This document shows positions 1-5,542 of a stretch of 5,542 nucleotides of DNA, one piece after another (position 1 is the stretch's first letter; each line of letters begins with the position of its first letter). The notes below the pieces were generated by a model, which was given only the letters and a program-made list of their open reading frames with translations, made no database searches and was not told the DNA's origin. The position numbers and the translations under genes are program-made. Origin of the DNA: Clostridia bacterium (lineage in GTDB: Bacteria > Bacillota > Clostridia > Oscillospirales > Acutalibacteraceae); the NCBI GenBank assembly GCA_900769535.1, contig CAAGHB010000091.1, positions 1 through 5,542 of the forward strand, read 5' to 3'.

Positions 1-1176
1 AAGGCGGCGGTCGGCTCCGAGATGGTAGGTAAAGAGCATTTCGAGCCGCGAATCCATCGCATACTGGGTCTGTTCATAATATGGGCAGTCCTCAAAGGTT
101 TCGTGCATACAGTTGTTCACCGTACGAATACTGTTTTCCCACAGCGCCGCTGAATCGGGATCGCTGCTTTCGAATCGGGCCGAAACCGCAAGAGGATACT
201 TGTTTTCGAAAAATTTGAGGTCGGATATGTAAACGGGACTGTCGGCCGCCGTTATTTCGATACGGATAAAGCGGAAGGTGCGAAGCCAAAACGGCTCGTA
301 CACGTGTGGCTCATCGTCAAGGATAAGCTCGTCGGTCATTCCGTAAATTATGCCGTCGGTGTCGTCGCGCAGCTTCTTGGTAATTCGCCAGCCGTCCTTG
401 AAAACATAGCTTTCGGCGTAGGTGATGCGAATTTTTGCCCCCGACGAGCCGCTGACTTTAAGATGCGGTGTGCCGGTGAAATGCACTCCTGCATCAAGCT
501 CGATATATGCGGTTGTATTAGGTGGGACGGATATTCCTTTTTCGGAAAGGATGTCACCGTCGGTTGCATCCGACCGCATTACGCGGACAAATCCGCGCTC
601 GGTGTTCGTCATTTGCGGAATTTCGCGTTCTTTGAGCCGCCACGCCGGCATTTCGCCATAAGCATAGTCGCAATCAAAAACGGCGTCGCAAACCTTTTCG
701 CACGGCATAAATTCAGTTTTTTCGGCGGTGTAGTCGATGCGCTCGGTAAAGTCGGTAAAACACCAGTAATCAGGCGCAGTGCAGGTAAAAGAGGTGTCGG
801 GCGCAGAAACCCAGCTTTCGTCCGAGCTTACGTCCTCGATAACGCCGTTTTCGCCGACAATTTGACCGTCAAAGAGAAACGCCGTCCTTTCGGTACGGTA
901 GATTGACGCCATTCGGTAGTTGAGGTGAAGCACCAGCGCCAAAATCTCGTTTTCGCCCTCGGTCAAGCAGGGGGTAAGGTCAATCGTTTCGTAATATGTG
1001 GTATATCGGTTGCCCTTGCAGGGGCCGCAAAGCACCTCCTGCCCGTTTACAAACAGCTTGTATCGGGTGTCGGCGCTGACCCTTGCGACAAGGGTGCCCT
1101 CGGTATAATTAAAGCTCTTTTTAAAACGAAAAAGTCCGTCTTGCTTTGGCTCGGCTCGGTTATCGGTAATCCACAT
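1..1176 (-). CDS. GH78 alpha-L-rhamnosidase-like protein, N-terminal 392 residues (runs off left edge)
   Basis: The frame is open for 392 codons from ATG 1176 to base 1, and the 3' part lies outside the window. The start is fixed by an in-frame TAA two codons upstream (1182-1180). A GGAGG at 1194-1190 lies 13 nt before the ATG, a rather long spacing. Residues 36-90 resemble the beta-sandwich found at the N terminus of GH78 enzymes (YKLFVNGQEV at 39-48, then TIDLTPCLTEGENEI). RITYAES (250-256) and YEPFWLRTFRFIRI (293-306) fit the second beta domain. Residues 356-378 (CMHETFEDCPYYEQTQYAMDSRL, interrupted here as CMHETFEDCP + YYEQTQYAMDSRL) open the six-hairpin catalytic domain. D363, E368 and D375 have the spacing of the acidic active-site residues of characterised GH78 enzymes. 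GH78 enzymes release terminal L-rhamnose from glycans and glycosides. No signal peptide is seen, so the enzyme is probably cytoplasmic and acts on imported oligosaccharides. Family call is firm, exact substrate is not. Confidence 0.88.
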   Translation of the reverse strand, partial: MWITDNRAEPKQDGLFRFKKSFNYTEGTLVARVSADTRYKLFVNGQEVLCGPCKGNRYTTYYETIDLTPCLTEGENEILALVLHLNYRMASIYRTERTAFLFDGQIVGENGVIEDVSSDESWVSAPDTSFTCTAPDYWCFTDFTERIDYTAEKTEFMPCEKVCDAVFDCDYAYGEMPAWRLKEREIPQMTNTERGFVRVMRSDATDGDILSEKGISVPPNTTAYIELDAGVHFTGTPHLKVSGSSGAKIRITYAESYVFKDGWRITKKLRDDTDGIIYGMTDELILDDEPHVYEPFWLRTFRFIRIEITAADSPVYISDLKFFENKYPLAVSARFESSDPDSAALWENSIRTVNNCMHETFEDCPYYEQTQYAMDSRLEMLFTYHLGADRRL

Positions 1177-1189
1177 TTTTTATGATTTT

Positions 1190-1194
1190 CCTCC
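1190..1194 (-). promoter_or_regulatory. Ribosome binding site of the GH78 gene
   Basis: GGAGG on the minus strand, 13 nt before ATG 1176. The spacing is longer than usual, but the in-frame stop at 1182-1180 leaves no upstream start, and no better start is seen nearby. Confidence 0.6.
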
Positions 1195-1195
1195 G

Positions 1196-1217
1196 TTTTG
1201 TTTATGTATGAACAAAA
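1196..1217. repeat. 22-bp AT-rich inverted repeat upstream of the GH78 gene
   Basis: Arms TTTTGTT (1196-1202) and AACAAAA (1211-1217) flank an 8-bp centre (TATGTATG) in which two further base pairs are symmetric, giving 9 of 11 symmetric positions. It fills much of the 49-nt gap between the VRR-NUC stop and the GH78 ribosome binding site. That is where an operator for a sugar-responsive repressor could lie. As an RNA hairpin it would be weak (one G-C pair per stem), and it is not followed by a U-run placed like a terminator. Operator function is inference only; such AT-rich dyads also arise by chance. Confidence 0.3.
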
Positions 1218-1225
1218 AAGGGCGC

Positions 1226-1597
1226 TTATCTGTCCTTTAAATAATTTTCGATGATTGTTTTTGCCTCTACCCAGCCGTAAGCTACGACGGCGCAATAGCC
1301 CTGTTTTGACAGGGCATCGAGCCAAAACTCCTGATTTTCGGTAGGTTTATTTCGTCCCGCCTTCATCTCGATAAAAAGCCCGTGATACTTTTTATTCGGG
1401 ACGGGGAGGCAAACGTCGGGCACCCCCGGCTTTAATCCCTCGGCAAGCAGCTTTCCGCCGGAGTATCGGGTACGTTTTCCCTCGTTCGGAACGTGAAAAA
1501 GCAGCTTTAATTCGGGCTTTACCGCCGAGGCAATCTGAGCCCAGCGAAAGAGGGCAATTTGCTCGTCGCTTTCGCTCGTTTTTATTACCGGGTTCAT
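1226..1597 (-). CDS. Small stand-alone VRR-NUC domain nuclease (123 aa)
   Basis: The protein is essentially one VRR-NUC domain, a branch of the PD-(D/E)xK nuclease superfamily. Visible motifs, in order, are E12xQ near the N terminus, HVPNEGKR (35-42), GLKPGVPD (54-61) with metal-binding D61, FIEMK (75-79) giving the E77-x-K79 catalytic pair, and Q89 in the following helix. A typical C-terminal block follows (GYCAVVAYGWVEA, 100-112). All catalytic positions are intact. Family knowledge: single-domain VRR-NUC proteins are mostly phage-encoded and some act as Holliday-junction resolvases; the same domain is the nuclease part of eukaryotic FAN1. ATG 1597 is preceded by AAGGAG at 6 nt, an ideal spacing. 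The gene lies 49 nt after the AI-2E-type gene and 49 nt before the GH78 gene, all on one strand. No phage replication, terminase or integrase gene is nearby, so its role is unknown; it may be a domesticated phage gene. Confidence 0.9.
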   Translation of the reverse strand: MNPVIKTSESDEQIALFRWAQIASAVKPELKLLFHVPNEGKRTRYSGGKLLAEGLKPGVPDVCLPVPNKKYHGLFIEMKAGRNKPTENQEFWLDALSKQGYCAVVAYGWVEAKTIIENYLKDR

Positions 1598-1603
1598 AAA
1601 TTT

Positions 1604-1609
1604 CTCCTT
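1604..1609 (-). promoter_or_regulatory. Ribosome binding site of the VRR-NUC gene, possibly inside a small hairpin
   Basis: AAGGAG on the minus strand, 6 nt before ATG 1597. The minus-strand RNA can pair CCUUU with AAAGG across a 4-nt loop (1619-1606), which would cover part of this site. The stem has only five pairs, so a regulatory effect is speculative. Confidence 0.6.
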
Positions 1610-1646
1610 TCAAAAAAGGGGATGGACTTGGTTTTATACTATTTCT

Positions 1647-2855
1647 TTACGGCTTTTCGGCCTTTTCGGCGGAAAGGACCCCTTCTGCTTCGGGGTCACA
1701 GAGCGCCGTTTTCATTCGTCTTTTTCTAATAACGCGTCTGACCGTTTCGGAAAGATAAACGTAAATTACCGAGCAAACGGGTACGCTGATAAGCATACCT
1801 GCCACGCCGTAAATGTTTCCGCCGACGGTAACGGCGGCCAACACCCAAATTCCCGGCAAACCAACCGACTTTCCTACCACGTGGGGATAGATGAGGTTGC
1901 CTTCGAGTTGCTGTAAAACTACGATAAATACGATAAACCAGAGCGCCTTTATCGGACTTTCAACAAGTATAAGAAACGCGCCGATTGCCGTTCCGATATA
2001 TGCGCCGAGAATGGGGATAAGCGCCGTCACTCCAACAAGCACCGATACGACCGTAGCATACGGAAAACCGAAAATAAGCATTCCGATAAAGCAAAGCATA
2101 CCGAGAATAACGGCTTCAAACACCTGACCCGTAACAAAATGGCTGAACGACTCGTTTACACGCGAGAAAAAGGCGAAAAGCCGCTTTGCCCTTCTCTCCG
2201 AAAAGACGGCTGTAAGAGTTCGTCTCGTCTGGCCGATGAGACGCTCCTTTCCCGCAAGGAGATATATGCAAAAGGCAAATCCGATAAACATATTGAACAC
2301 GGCTGAAACGATAGCCGTTGTGGTATTTATGGTTGTATTAAAAATGGTTTCGCCGCTGGCTGTAACCAGCTCGGTCAGTTTAGTAATAATTGCGGTATTG
2401 TCAAAATCGAGCTCGGGGATGATTACCGAATATCCTGCGAGGAATTTGCTCAAATCGCTCCACCAGCCCTTTAACTCCTTTAAATACTGGGGAAGCGCAT
2501 CAACTATCGTTCGCAAGGTACGGCTGACCTCGGGGATGATGATGAAAAAGATTGCAACGATTGCGCCGAGGGTGAGAATTATGCTGATGAAAATAGAAAT
2601 CGGGCGCTTTAACTTCTTTGCAACCACGCTCTCCGACTTTCGCAAAAAAAGATAGTCCCAGCCCTTTTCGATAGGGCGCAGCAGCAAATTAAGCACAAAG
2701 GCAAGGCAAAGCCCGATAACGAGTGGCGAAATCACTCCAAATACCCAGCTTATTCCCGAAATTATAATTTTGTAATTCAGCGCCGACCAAAAGATAATCG
2801 CCGCCGCAAAAACTATAAAGATTATGCGCTTGATATTATTTTTATTAAGCTCCAA
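1647..2855 (-). CDS. AI-2E/PerM-family membrane transporter (402 aa)
   Basis: This is a polytopic membrane protein of the AI-2E transporter family (Pfam PF01594; relatives TqsA, PerM, YtvI). Hydrophobic segments are visible at about 10-27, 33-58, 85-108, 180-201, 243-263, 266-297, 302-318 and 333-366. The amphipathic stretch between 108 and 180 matches the extracytoplasmic region of the family. Signature blocks are GQVFEAVILG (243-252), a proline-glycine turn ALIPILGAYIG (278-288), QQLEGNLIYPHVVGKSVGLP (315-334) and GGNIYGVAGMLISVP (345-359). Length is near normal, with a charged C-terminal tail. Members export small molecules such as AI-2 or act in sodium/proton exchange, so the substrate cannot be assigned. 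The start is TTG at 2855; the first internal methionine is residue 189, and an in-frame TGA at 2864-2862 limits extension to at most a CTG two codons upstream. It is the first gene of the leftward unit, divergent from nadA. Confidence 0.9.
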   Translation of the reverse strand: MELNKNNIKRIIFIVFAAAIIFWSALNYKIIISGISWVFGVISPLVIGLCLAFVLNLLLRPIEKGWDYLFLRKSESVVAKKLKRPISIFISIILTLGAIVAIFFIIIPEVSRTLRTIVDALPQYLKELKGWWSDLSKFLAGYSVIIPELDFDNTAIITKLTELVTASGETIFNTTINTTTAIVSAVFNMFIGFAFCIYLLAGKERLIGQTRRTLTAVFSERRAKRLFAFFSRVNESFSHFVTGQVFEAVILGMLCFIGMLIFGFPYATVVSVLVGVTALIPILGAYIGTAIGAFLILVESPIKALWFIVFIVVLQQLEGNLIYPHVVGKSVGLPGIWVLAAVTVGGNIYGVAGMLISVPVCSVIYVYLSETVRRVIRKRRMKTALCDPEAEGVLSAEKAEKP

Positions 2856-2861
2856 ATCCAG

Positions 2862-2871
2862 TCACCCGCCT
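2862..2871 (-). promoter_or_regulatory. Ribosome binding site that supports the TTG start of the AI-2E-family gene
   Basis: The minus strand reads AGGCGGGTGA here, a purine-rich Shine-Dalgarno-like tract ending 6 nt before TTG 2855. The two other spacer-adjacent gene starts (nadA AAGGCGG, nadB AAGGCAGG) use similar sequences. It decides for a TTG start over any downstream ATG, since none exists for 188 codons. Confidence 0.6.
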
Positions 2872-2903
2872 AAAAATAAATATGAATATACCAAATCAAC
2901 TTT

Positions 2904-2932
2904 ATTATAGCACACCCTCTTTTTCATTACCA
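2904..2932 (-). promoter_or_regulatory. Sigma-A-type promoter of the leftward unit (extended -10)
   Basis: On the minus strand TATAAT (2909-2904) is preceded by TGC, making a perfect extended -10 (TGNTATAAT). A weak -35, TGGTAA (2932-2927), lies 17 nt upstream. Transcription would begin near 2897 and leave a leader of about 42 nt before the TTG start at 2855. The extended -10 compensates for the poor -35. Confidence 0.65.
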
Positions 2933-2977
2933 CAGTAAAAACTTATTTTTTTGGTAAATTTTTTTGATAAAACCGCC

Positions 2978-2983
2978 TATAAT
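2978..2983 (+). promoter_or_regulatory. Isolated TATAAT, possible upstream promoter for nadA
   Basis: A perfect -10 hexamer with no acceptable -35 at 16-18 nt; the nearest TTG-type hexamer (TTGGTA, 2951-2956) is 21 nt away. A small odd dyad, GTG-A-CAC, follows at 2984-2990. If active it would give nadA a leader of about 140 nt. In such AT-rich DNA a chance match is quite possible. Confidence 0.25.
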
Positions 2984-3029
2984 GTGACACTAAATTGCAA
3001 AAGTCGGCGTTTTTTATAACATTTTTCTC

Positions 3030-3042
3030 TAATAGCTTATTA
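3030..3042. repeat. 13-bp palindrome just upstream of the nadA -35
   Basis: TAATA (3030-3034) and TATTA (3038-3042) flank GCT. Its centre at 3036 lies about 48 bp before the predicted nadA start point. The location suits a regulator site, but the sequence is AT-only in its arms and short, so chance cannot be excluded. Confidence 0.2.
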
Positions 3043-3048
3043 AGTAGA

Positions 3049-3077
3049 TTGTAATTTTCGGCAAGGTATTGTATAAT
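3049..3077 (+). promoter_or_regulatory. Sigma-A-type promoter of the nadA-nadB unit
   Basis: TTGTAA (3049-3054, four of six matches to TTGACA) and TATAAT (3072-3077, perfect) are separated by exactly 17 nt. Transcription would begin around 3084, giving a leader of about 46 nt. A 6-bp inverted repeat, CTATTT (3079-3084) and AAATAG (3097-3102), straddles the first transcribed bases and is a candidate repressor site. Confidence 0.7.
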
Positions 3078-3114
3078 GCTATTTGATAAAATGGATAAAT
3101 AGTAACTTTTAAAA

Positions 3115-3122
3115 GAAGGCGG
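3115..3122 (+). promoter_or_regulatory. Ribosome binding site of nadA
   Basis: GAAGGCGG ends 7 nt before ATG 3130. It supports this start over downstream alternatives. Confidence 0.7.
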
Positions 3123-3129
3123 CAACACA

Positions 3130-4053
3130 ATGAACAAATCCGAAATTATCAAAAAAATCGTCAGCGAAAAGGAAAAGCGCGGTATAAAAATACTTGCCCA
3201 CACCTATCAAATCCCCGATATAATCGACCTTGCCGACGTTACGGGGGATTCCTTTAAGCTGGCCGAAGCGGCAAAGGAAATTGACTGCGACAAGGTAATT
3301 GTTTGCGGTGTGCGGTTTATGGCCGAATCGGTAAAGATTTTGTCCCCTGAAAAGACGGTTGTTCTTGCCTCTCCCGAGGCCACCTGCCCGATGGCAGAGC
3401 AGATTGCGCCCGAACGTATCAGACGGTTCAAGGAGGAAAACCCCGACGTCGCCGTTTGCGCCTATATCAACACTACTGCGGCGCTGAAAGAGGAGGCCGA
3501 CGTATGCGTTACCTCGTCGAGCGCCGTAAAGATATGCAAAAACATTGAAAACGACAAAATTTTATTTATTCCGGATAAAAATCTCGGCTCCTTTGTGGCA
3601 AAGGCGCTGCCCGAAAAGGAATTTATCCTCCTCGACGGCTGCTGTCCCGTTCATAATCAGCTCACGGCCGAGGACGTAATTGCCGCAAAGACGGCGCATC
3701 CCGACGCTCTTTTTGCCGTACACCCCGAAGCTCCTGCCGAGGTTGTGGCTCTTGCCGATTACGTTGGCGCAACAAGCGGAATTATCGACTTTTGCCTCAA
3801 CAAAACCGAAAAAGAGGTCATCATCGGCACTGAATGCGGCGTATGGGAATATCTTTCACTCCATTATCCCGAGCGCAAATTTTATCAGCTTGCGCCCGAA
3901 AAGCTGATTTGCAAGGATATGAAATATACCGATTTGAACGCCCTTTTAGCCGCTGTTATCGGCGAAGGCGGAGAAGAAATTGAGATAGCGGAAGAAAACC
4001 GAATGAAAGCAAAAAAAAGCATTGACGAAATGCTGCGGCTCGGAAACAGATAA
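3130..4053 (+). CDS. nadA: Quinolinate synthase NadA (307 aa)
   Basis: NadA is a cytoplasmic [4Fe-4S] enzyme that condenses iminoaspartate, made by NadB, with dihydroxyacetone phosphate to give quinolinate, the second step of de novo NAD synthesis. The three cluster cysteines expected for the family are visible: C86 (SPEATCPMAEQ), C172 (DGCCPVHNQ) and C261 (EKLICKDMKYT). Substrate-site residues are also in place: H24 and Y26 (AHTYQ), S41 (GDSFKLA), Y112 and N114 (AYINTTA), S129 (VTSSSAV), H198 and E200 (VHPE) and T215 (GATSG). Length is the short form, about that of the Thermotoga enzyme, without the CxxCxxC tail of the E. coli protein. An extra cysteine, C171, directly precedes C172. It is first in its operon with its own promoter and a good ribosome binding site, and nadB follows after 15 nt. 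The cluster is oxygen-sensitive, fitting an anaerobe. Confidence 0.97.
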   Translation: MNKSEIIKKIVSEKEKRGIKILAHTYQIPDIIDLADVTGDSFKLAEAAKEIDCDKVIVCGVRFMAESVKILSPEKTVVLASPEATCPMAEQIAPERIRRFKEENPDVAVCAYINTTAALKEEADVCVTSSSAVKICKNIENDKILFIPDKNLGSFVAKALPEKEFILLDGCCPVHNQLTAEDVIAAKTAHPDALFAVHPEAPAEVVALADYVGATSGIIDFCLNKTEKEVIIGTECGVWEYLSLHYPERKFYQLAPEKLICKDMKYTDLNALLAAVIGEGGEEIEIAEENRMKAKKSIDEMLRLGNR

Positions 4054-4060
4054 AGGCAGG
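4054..4060 (+). promoter_or_regulatory. Ribosome binding site of nadB
   Basis: AGGCAGG begins right after the nadA stop codon and ends 8 nt before ATG 4069. The tight spacing indicates translation from the same message as nadA. Confidence 0.65.
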
Positions 4061-4068
4061 TTGACCAA

Positions 4069-5514
4069 ATGAAAGAACAATATGACGTTGTCATCATAGG
4101 CGGCGGAATAGCCGGACTTTATGCCGCGCTCAACCTCGACGCCGATACAAAGGTGCTTGTTGCGGCAAAGAGAGACCTCTTTTTATGCAACTCGTCACTT
4201 GCACAAGGCGGCGTTGCAGGGGTGCTTGACGAGGAAAATGACAGTTTTGACCTGCATATCGAGGACACAATGATTGCAGGTCAGCACGAAAACCGCAGGG
4301 AAGCAGTCGAGGTGCTTGTAAAAGAGGGGCCCGACGACCTTCGCCGATTACTGAAAACCGACATCGCTTGGGACAGAGAGGAAAACGGCGAATTGCACAT
4401 GACCCTCGAAGGCGGCCATTCGCGAAACCGCATTATTCATCGCAAGGATTCGACGGGCGACGCCATTATGCGAGCGCTTGCCGACGAAATTAAAAAGCAC
4501 AAGAACATCGAGCTTGTGACCGACTGTCACATGGCTAACATGCAGGAATGTGACAGCGGCGTTATCACCGAATTTATCACTCCCGACGGGATAAAGGCGG
4601 TCGGTTCCTCCTTTGTAATTATTGCAACGGGGGGTATCGGCCGAGTATATAAATACACCACAAATTCAGCAATCGCAACGGGTGACGGCATTACAGCCGC
4701 CTATTTCACGGGGGCAAAAATCAGCAATCTTCACTATGTTCAGTTTCACCCGACCGCCTTTGCCTCAAAGGAAGGCAGAGAGCGATTTTTAATCAGCGAG
4801 GCGGTAAGAGGCGAGGGCGCATATCTCCTCAACTGCGAGGGAAAGCGCTTTATGCACCGATACGATGAGCGTCTCGAGCTGGCTCCGCGCGACGTTGTTT
4901 CAAACGCCGTTATCCTCGAATCAAGGCGAATGGGAAACGAACATTTTTACCTCGACATTACCCATCGGTCACGCGAATTTTTGCTTGACCGTTTCCCGAT
5001 GATTCGCGAACGCTGTCTGCTCGAAGGTGTGGACATCACGCGTGACCCGATTCCAGTTTTCCCCTGTCAGCATTATCTGATGGGCGGAATTGACGTTGAC
5101 CTTAATTCAAAAACGCGGCTCGACCGCGTATATGCCGCAGGCGAATGCAGCCACACCGGCGTTCACGGAAAAAACCGACTTGCATCTAATTCACTGCTCG
5201 AAGCGCTCGTTTTCGGACGACGCGCCGCCGAGCATATAAACGCCCGAAGTGACAAGAGCTTTTGCGGTAAAATAAAGACGACCCTTTCGACAGAAGGGGC
5301 TCCGCTGCCGCAGGGAATGAGAACGACCGTACGCGACATTATGCAACGCGCCTACTTCGTAATTCCCGACCCGAACGCCGCTGAAAAGGGGCTTCGCAAG
5401 ATAAAGGAGATAAACGACCGAATCGAAAAGGGCGGCTTTGCAGTAACGCCACAGCTCGTTGAGGCACGGAGCTTATCAAAAATAGCTGAAATAATACTCA
5501 AAAACGCAATTTAA
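4069..5514 (+). CDS. nadB: L-aspartate oxidase NadB (481 aa)
   Basis: NadB is a cytoplasmic FAD enzyme that oxidises L-aspartate to iminoaspartate, the NadA substrate; it can use fumarate instead of oxygen. FAD-binding segments are IIGGGIAGLYAAL (9-21), SSLAQGG (42-48), ATGGIGRVYKYTTN (186-199), AAGEC (356-360) and HGKNRLASNSLLEALVFG (366-383). Aligned by eye to the E. coli enzyme, the substrate-site residues are all present: E114 (EGGHSRNR), H227 (QFHPTA), S243-E244 (ISEAVRGEGAYL, threonine-glutamate in E. coli), R274 (ELAPRD), H335 (QHYLMGG) and R370. This set separates it from succinate dehydrogenase and fumarate reductase flavoproteins, as does its pairing with nadA. K368 replaces the alanine usual in HGANR. 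The C-terminal helical region is about 40 residues shorter than in E. coli, and the protein ends at a normal stop. No covalent-FAD or membrane-anchor feature is seen. Confidence 0.96.
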   Translation: MKEQYDVVIIGGGIAGLYAALNLDADTKVLVAAKRDLFLCNSSLAQGGVAGVLDEENDSFDLHIEDTMIAGQHENRREAVEVLVKEGPDDLRRLLKTDIAWDREENGELHMTLEGGHSRNRIIHRKDSTGDAIMRALADEIKKHKNIELVTDCHMANMQECDSGVITEFITPDGIKAVGSSFVIIATGGIGRVYKYTTNSAIATGDGITAAYFTGAKISNLHYVQFHPTAFASKEGRERFLISEAVRGEGAYLLNCEGKRFMHRYDERLELAPRDVVSNAVILESRRMGNEHFYLDITHRSREFLLDRFPMIRERCLLEGVDITRDPIPVFPCQHYLMGGIDVDLNSKTRLDRVYAAGECSHTGVHGKNRLASNSLLEALVFGRRAAEHINARSDKSFCGKIKTTLSTEGAPLPQGMRTTVRDIMQRAYFVIPDPNAAEKGLRKIKEINDRIEKGGFAVTPQLVEARSLSKIAEIILKNAI

Positions 5515-5532
5515 CACAACTATAATCTTTAC

Positions 5533-5539
5533 GAGGTGA
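5533..5539 (+). promoter_or_regulatory. Ribosome binding site of the next gene, probably nadC
   Basis: GAGGTGA lies 18 nt after the nadB stop, and the window ends 3 nt later, so the start codon should fall just outside. No terminator hairpin lies between. In Firmicutes nadA and nadB are usually followed by nadC (quinolinate phosphoribosyltransferase), which makes that the likeliest gene, but none of its coding sequence is visible. Confidence 0.55.
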
Positions 5540-5542
5540 CAG

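Noticed and set aside
304..906. 200-codon open frame on the plus strand
   Set aside because: It is in codon register antisense to the GH78 gene, has no ribosome binding site or recognisable motif, and exists because the minus-strand gene rarely uses codons that would give stops on the other strand.
1650..1670. Repeated CTTTTCGGC units near the end of the AI-2E-family gene as a terminator or repeat array
   Set aside because: Only two tandem copies within coding sequence for a charged tail, with no stem followed by a U-run.
2236..2655. 139-codon plus-strand frame
   Set aside because: Antisense to the AI-2E-family gene, whose membrane segments and family motifs are clear on the minus strand; no independent support.
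2941..2972. T-rich runs as an intrinsic terminator
   Set aside because: No GC-rich stem precedes them and both neighbouring genes read away from this spot.
3076..3102. Tiny frame (8 codons) that could be a nadA leader peptide
   Set aside because: Its ATG overlaps the -10 box, so it is not transcribed from the predicted start, and it has no ribosome binding site or regulatory codon run.
2943..3203. 86-codon minus-strand frame across the spacer into nadA
   Set aside because: It overlaps the nadA promoter and first codons on the opposite strand; its hydrophobic look comes from AT-rich DNA and it resembles no known family.
1..5542. CRISPR array, tRNA, rRNA, insertion sequence or retron-like element
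   Set aside because: No regularly spaced repeats, cloverleaf-like sequence, transposase or reverse transcriptase is visible on either strand.

Overview
The window looks like ordinary chromosome from an anaerobic, Gram-positive-type Firmicute (Clostridia, perhaps an Oscillospirales/Ruminococcaceae-like gut organism). This rests on the purine-rich Shine-Dalgarno sites, sigma-A-like promoters, a TTG start, the gene families present and AT-rich spacers between moderately GC-rich genes. It is an inference from style and gene content; there is no marker gene.

Two transcription units diverge from a 274-bp AT-rich spacer (2856-3129). Leftward (minus strand) run three genes: an AI-2E/PerM-family membrane protein (2855-1647), a small stand-alone VRR-NUC nuclease (1597-1226), and the N-terminal 392 codons of a GH78 alpha-L-rhamnosidase-like protein (1176 to the left edge). 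Both gaps on this side are 49 nt and contain no convincing terminator, so the three genes may be read together, although they share no obvious function. Rightward (plus strand) lie nadA (3130-4053) and nadB (4069-5514), 15 nt apart. A further ribosome binding site sits at the right edge, so a third gene, most likely nadC, should begin just outside.

The nad genes form the start of the aspartate pathway to NAD. NadB oxidises L-aspartate to iminoaspartate, and NadA condenses this with dihydroxyacetone phosphate to quinolinate. Key residues of both are present, so the pathway appears functional here. The spacer has a good promoter for each direction: an extended -10 for the leftward unit and TTGTAA-17-TATAAT for nadA.

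I found no CRISPR array, tRNA, rRNA, insertion sequence or clear new system. The most unusual item is the phage-type VRR-NUC gene sitting alone among housekeeping and metabolic genes. The largest gene that is easy to miss is the GH78 fragment, which has no stop codon inside the window and is covered by a long antisense open frame.
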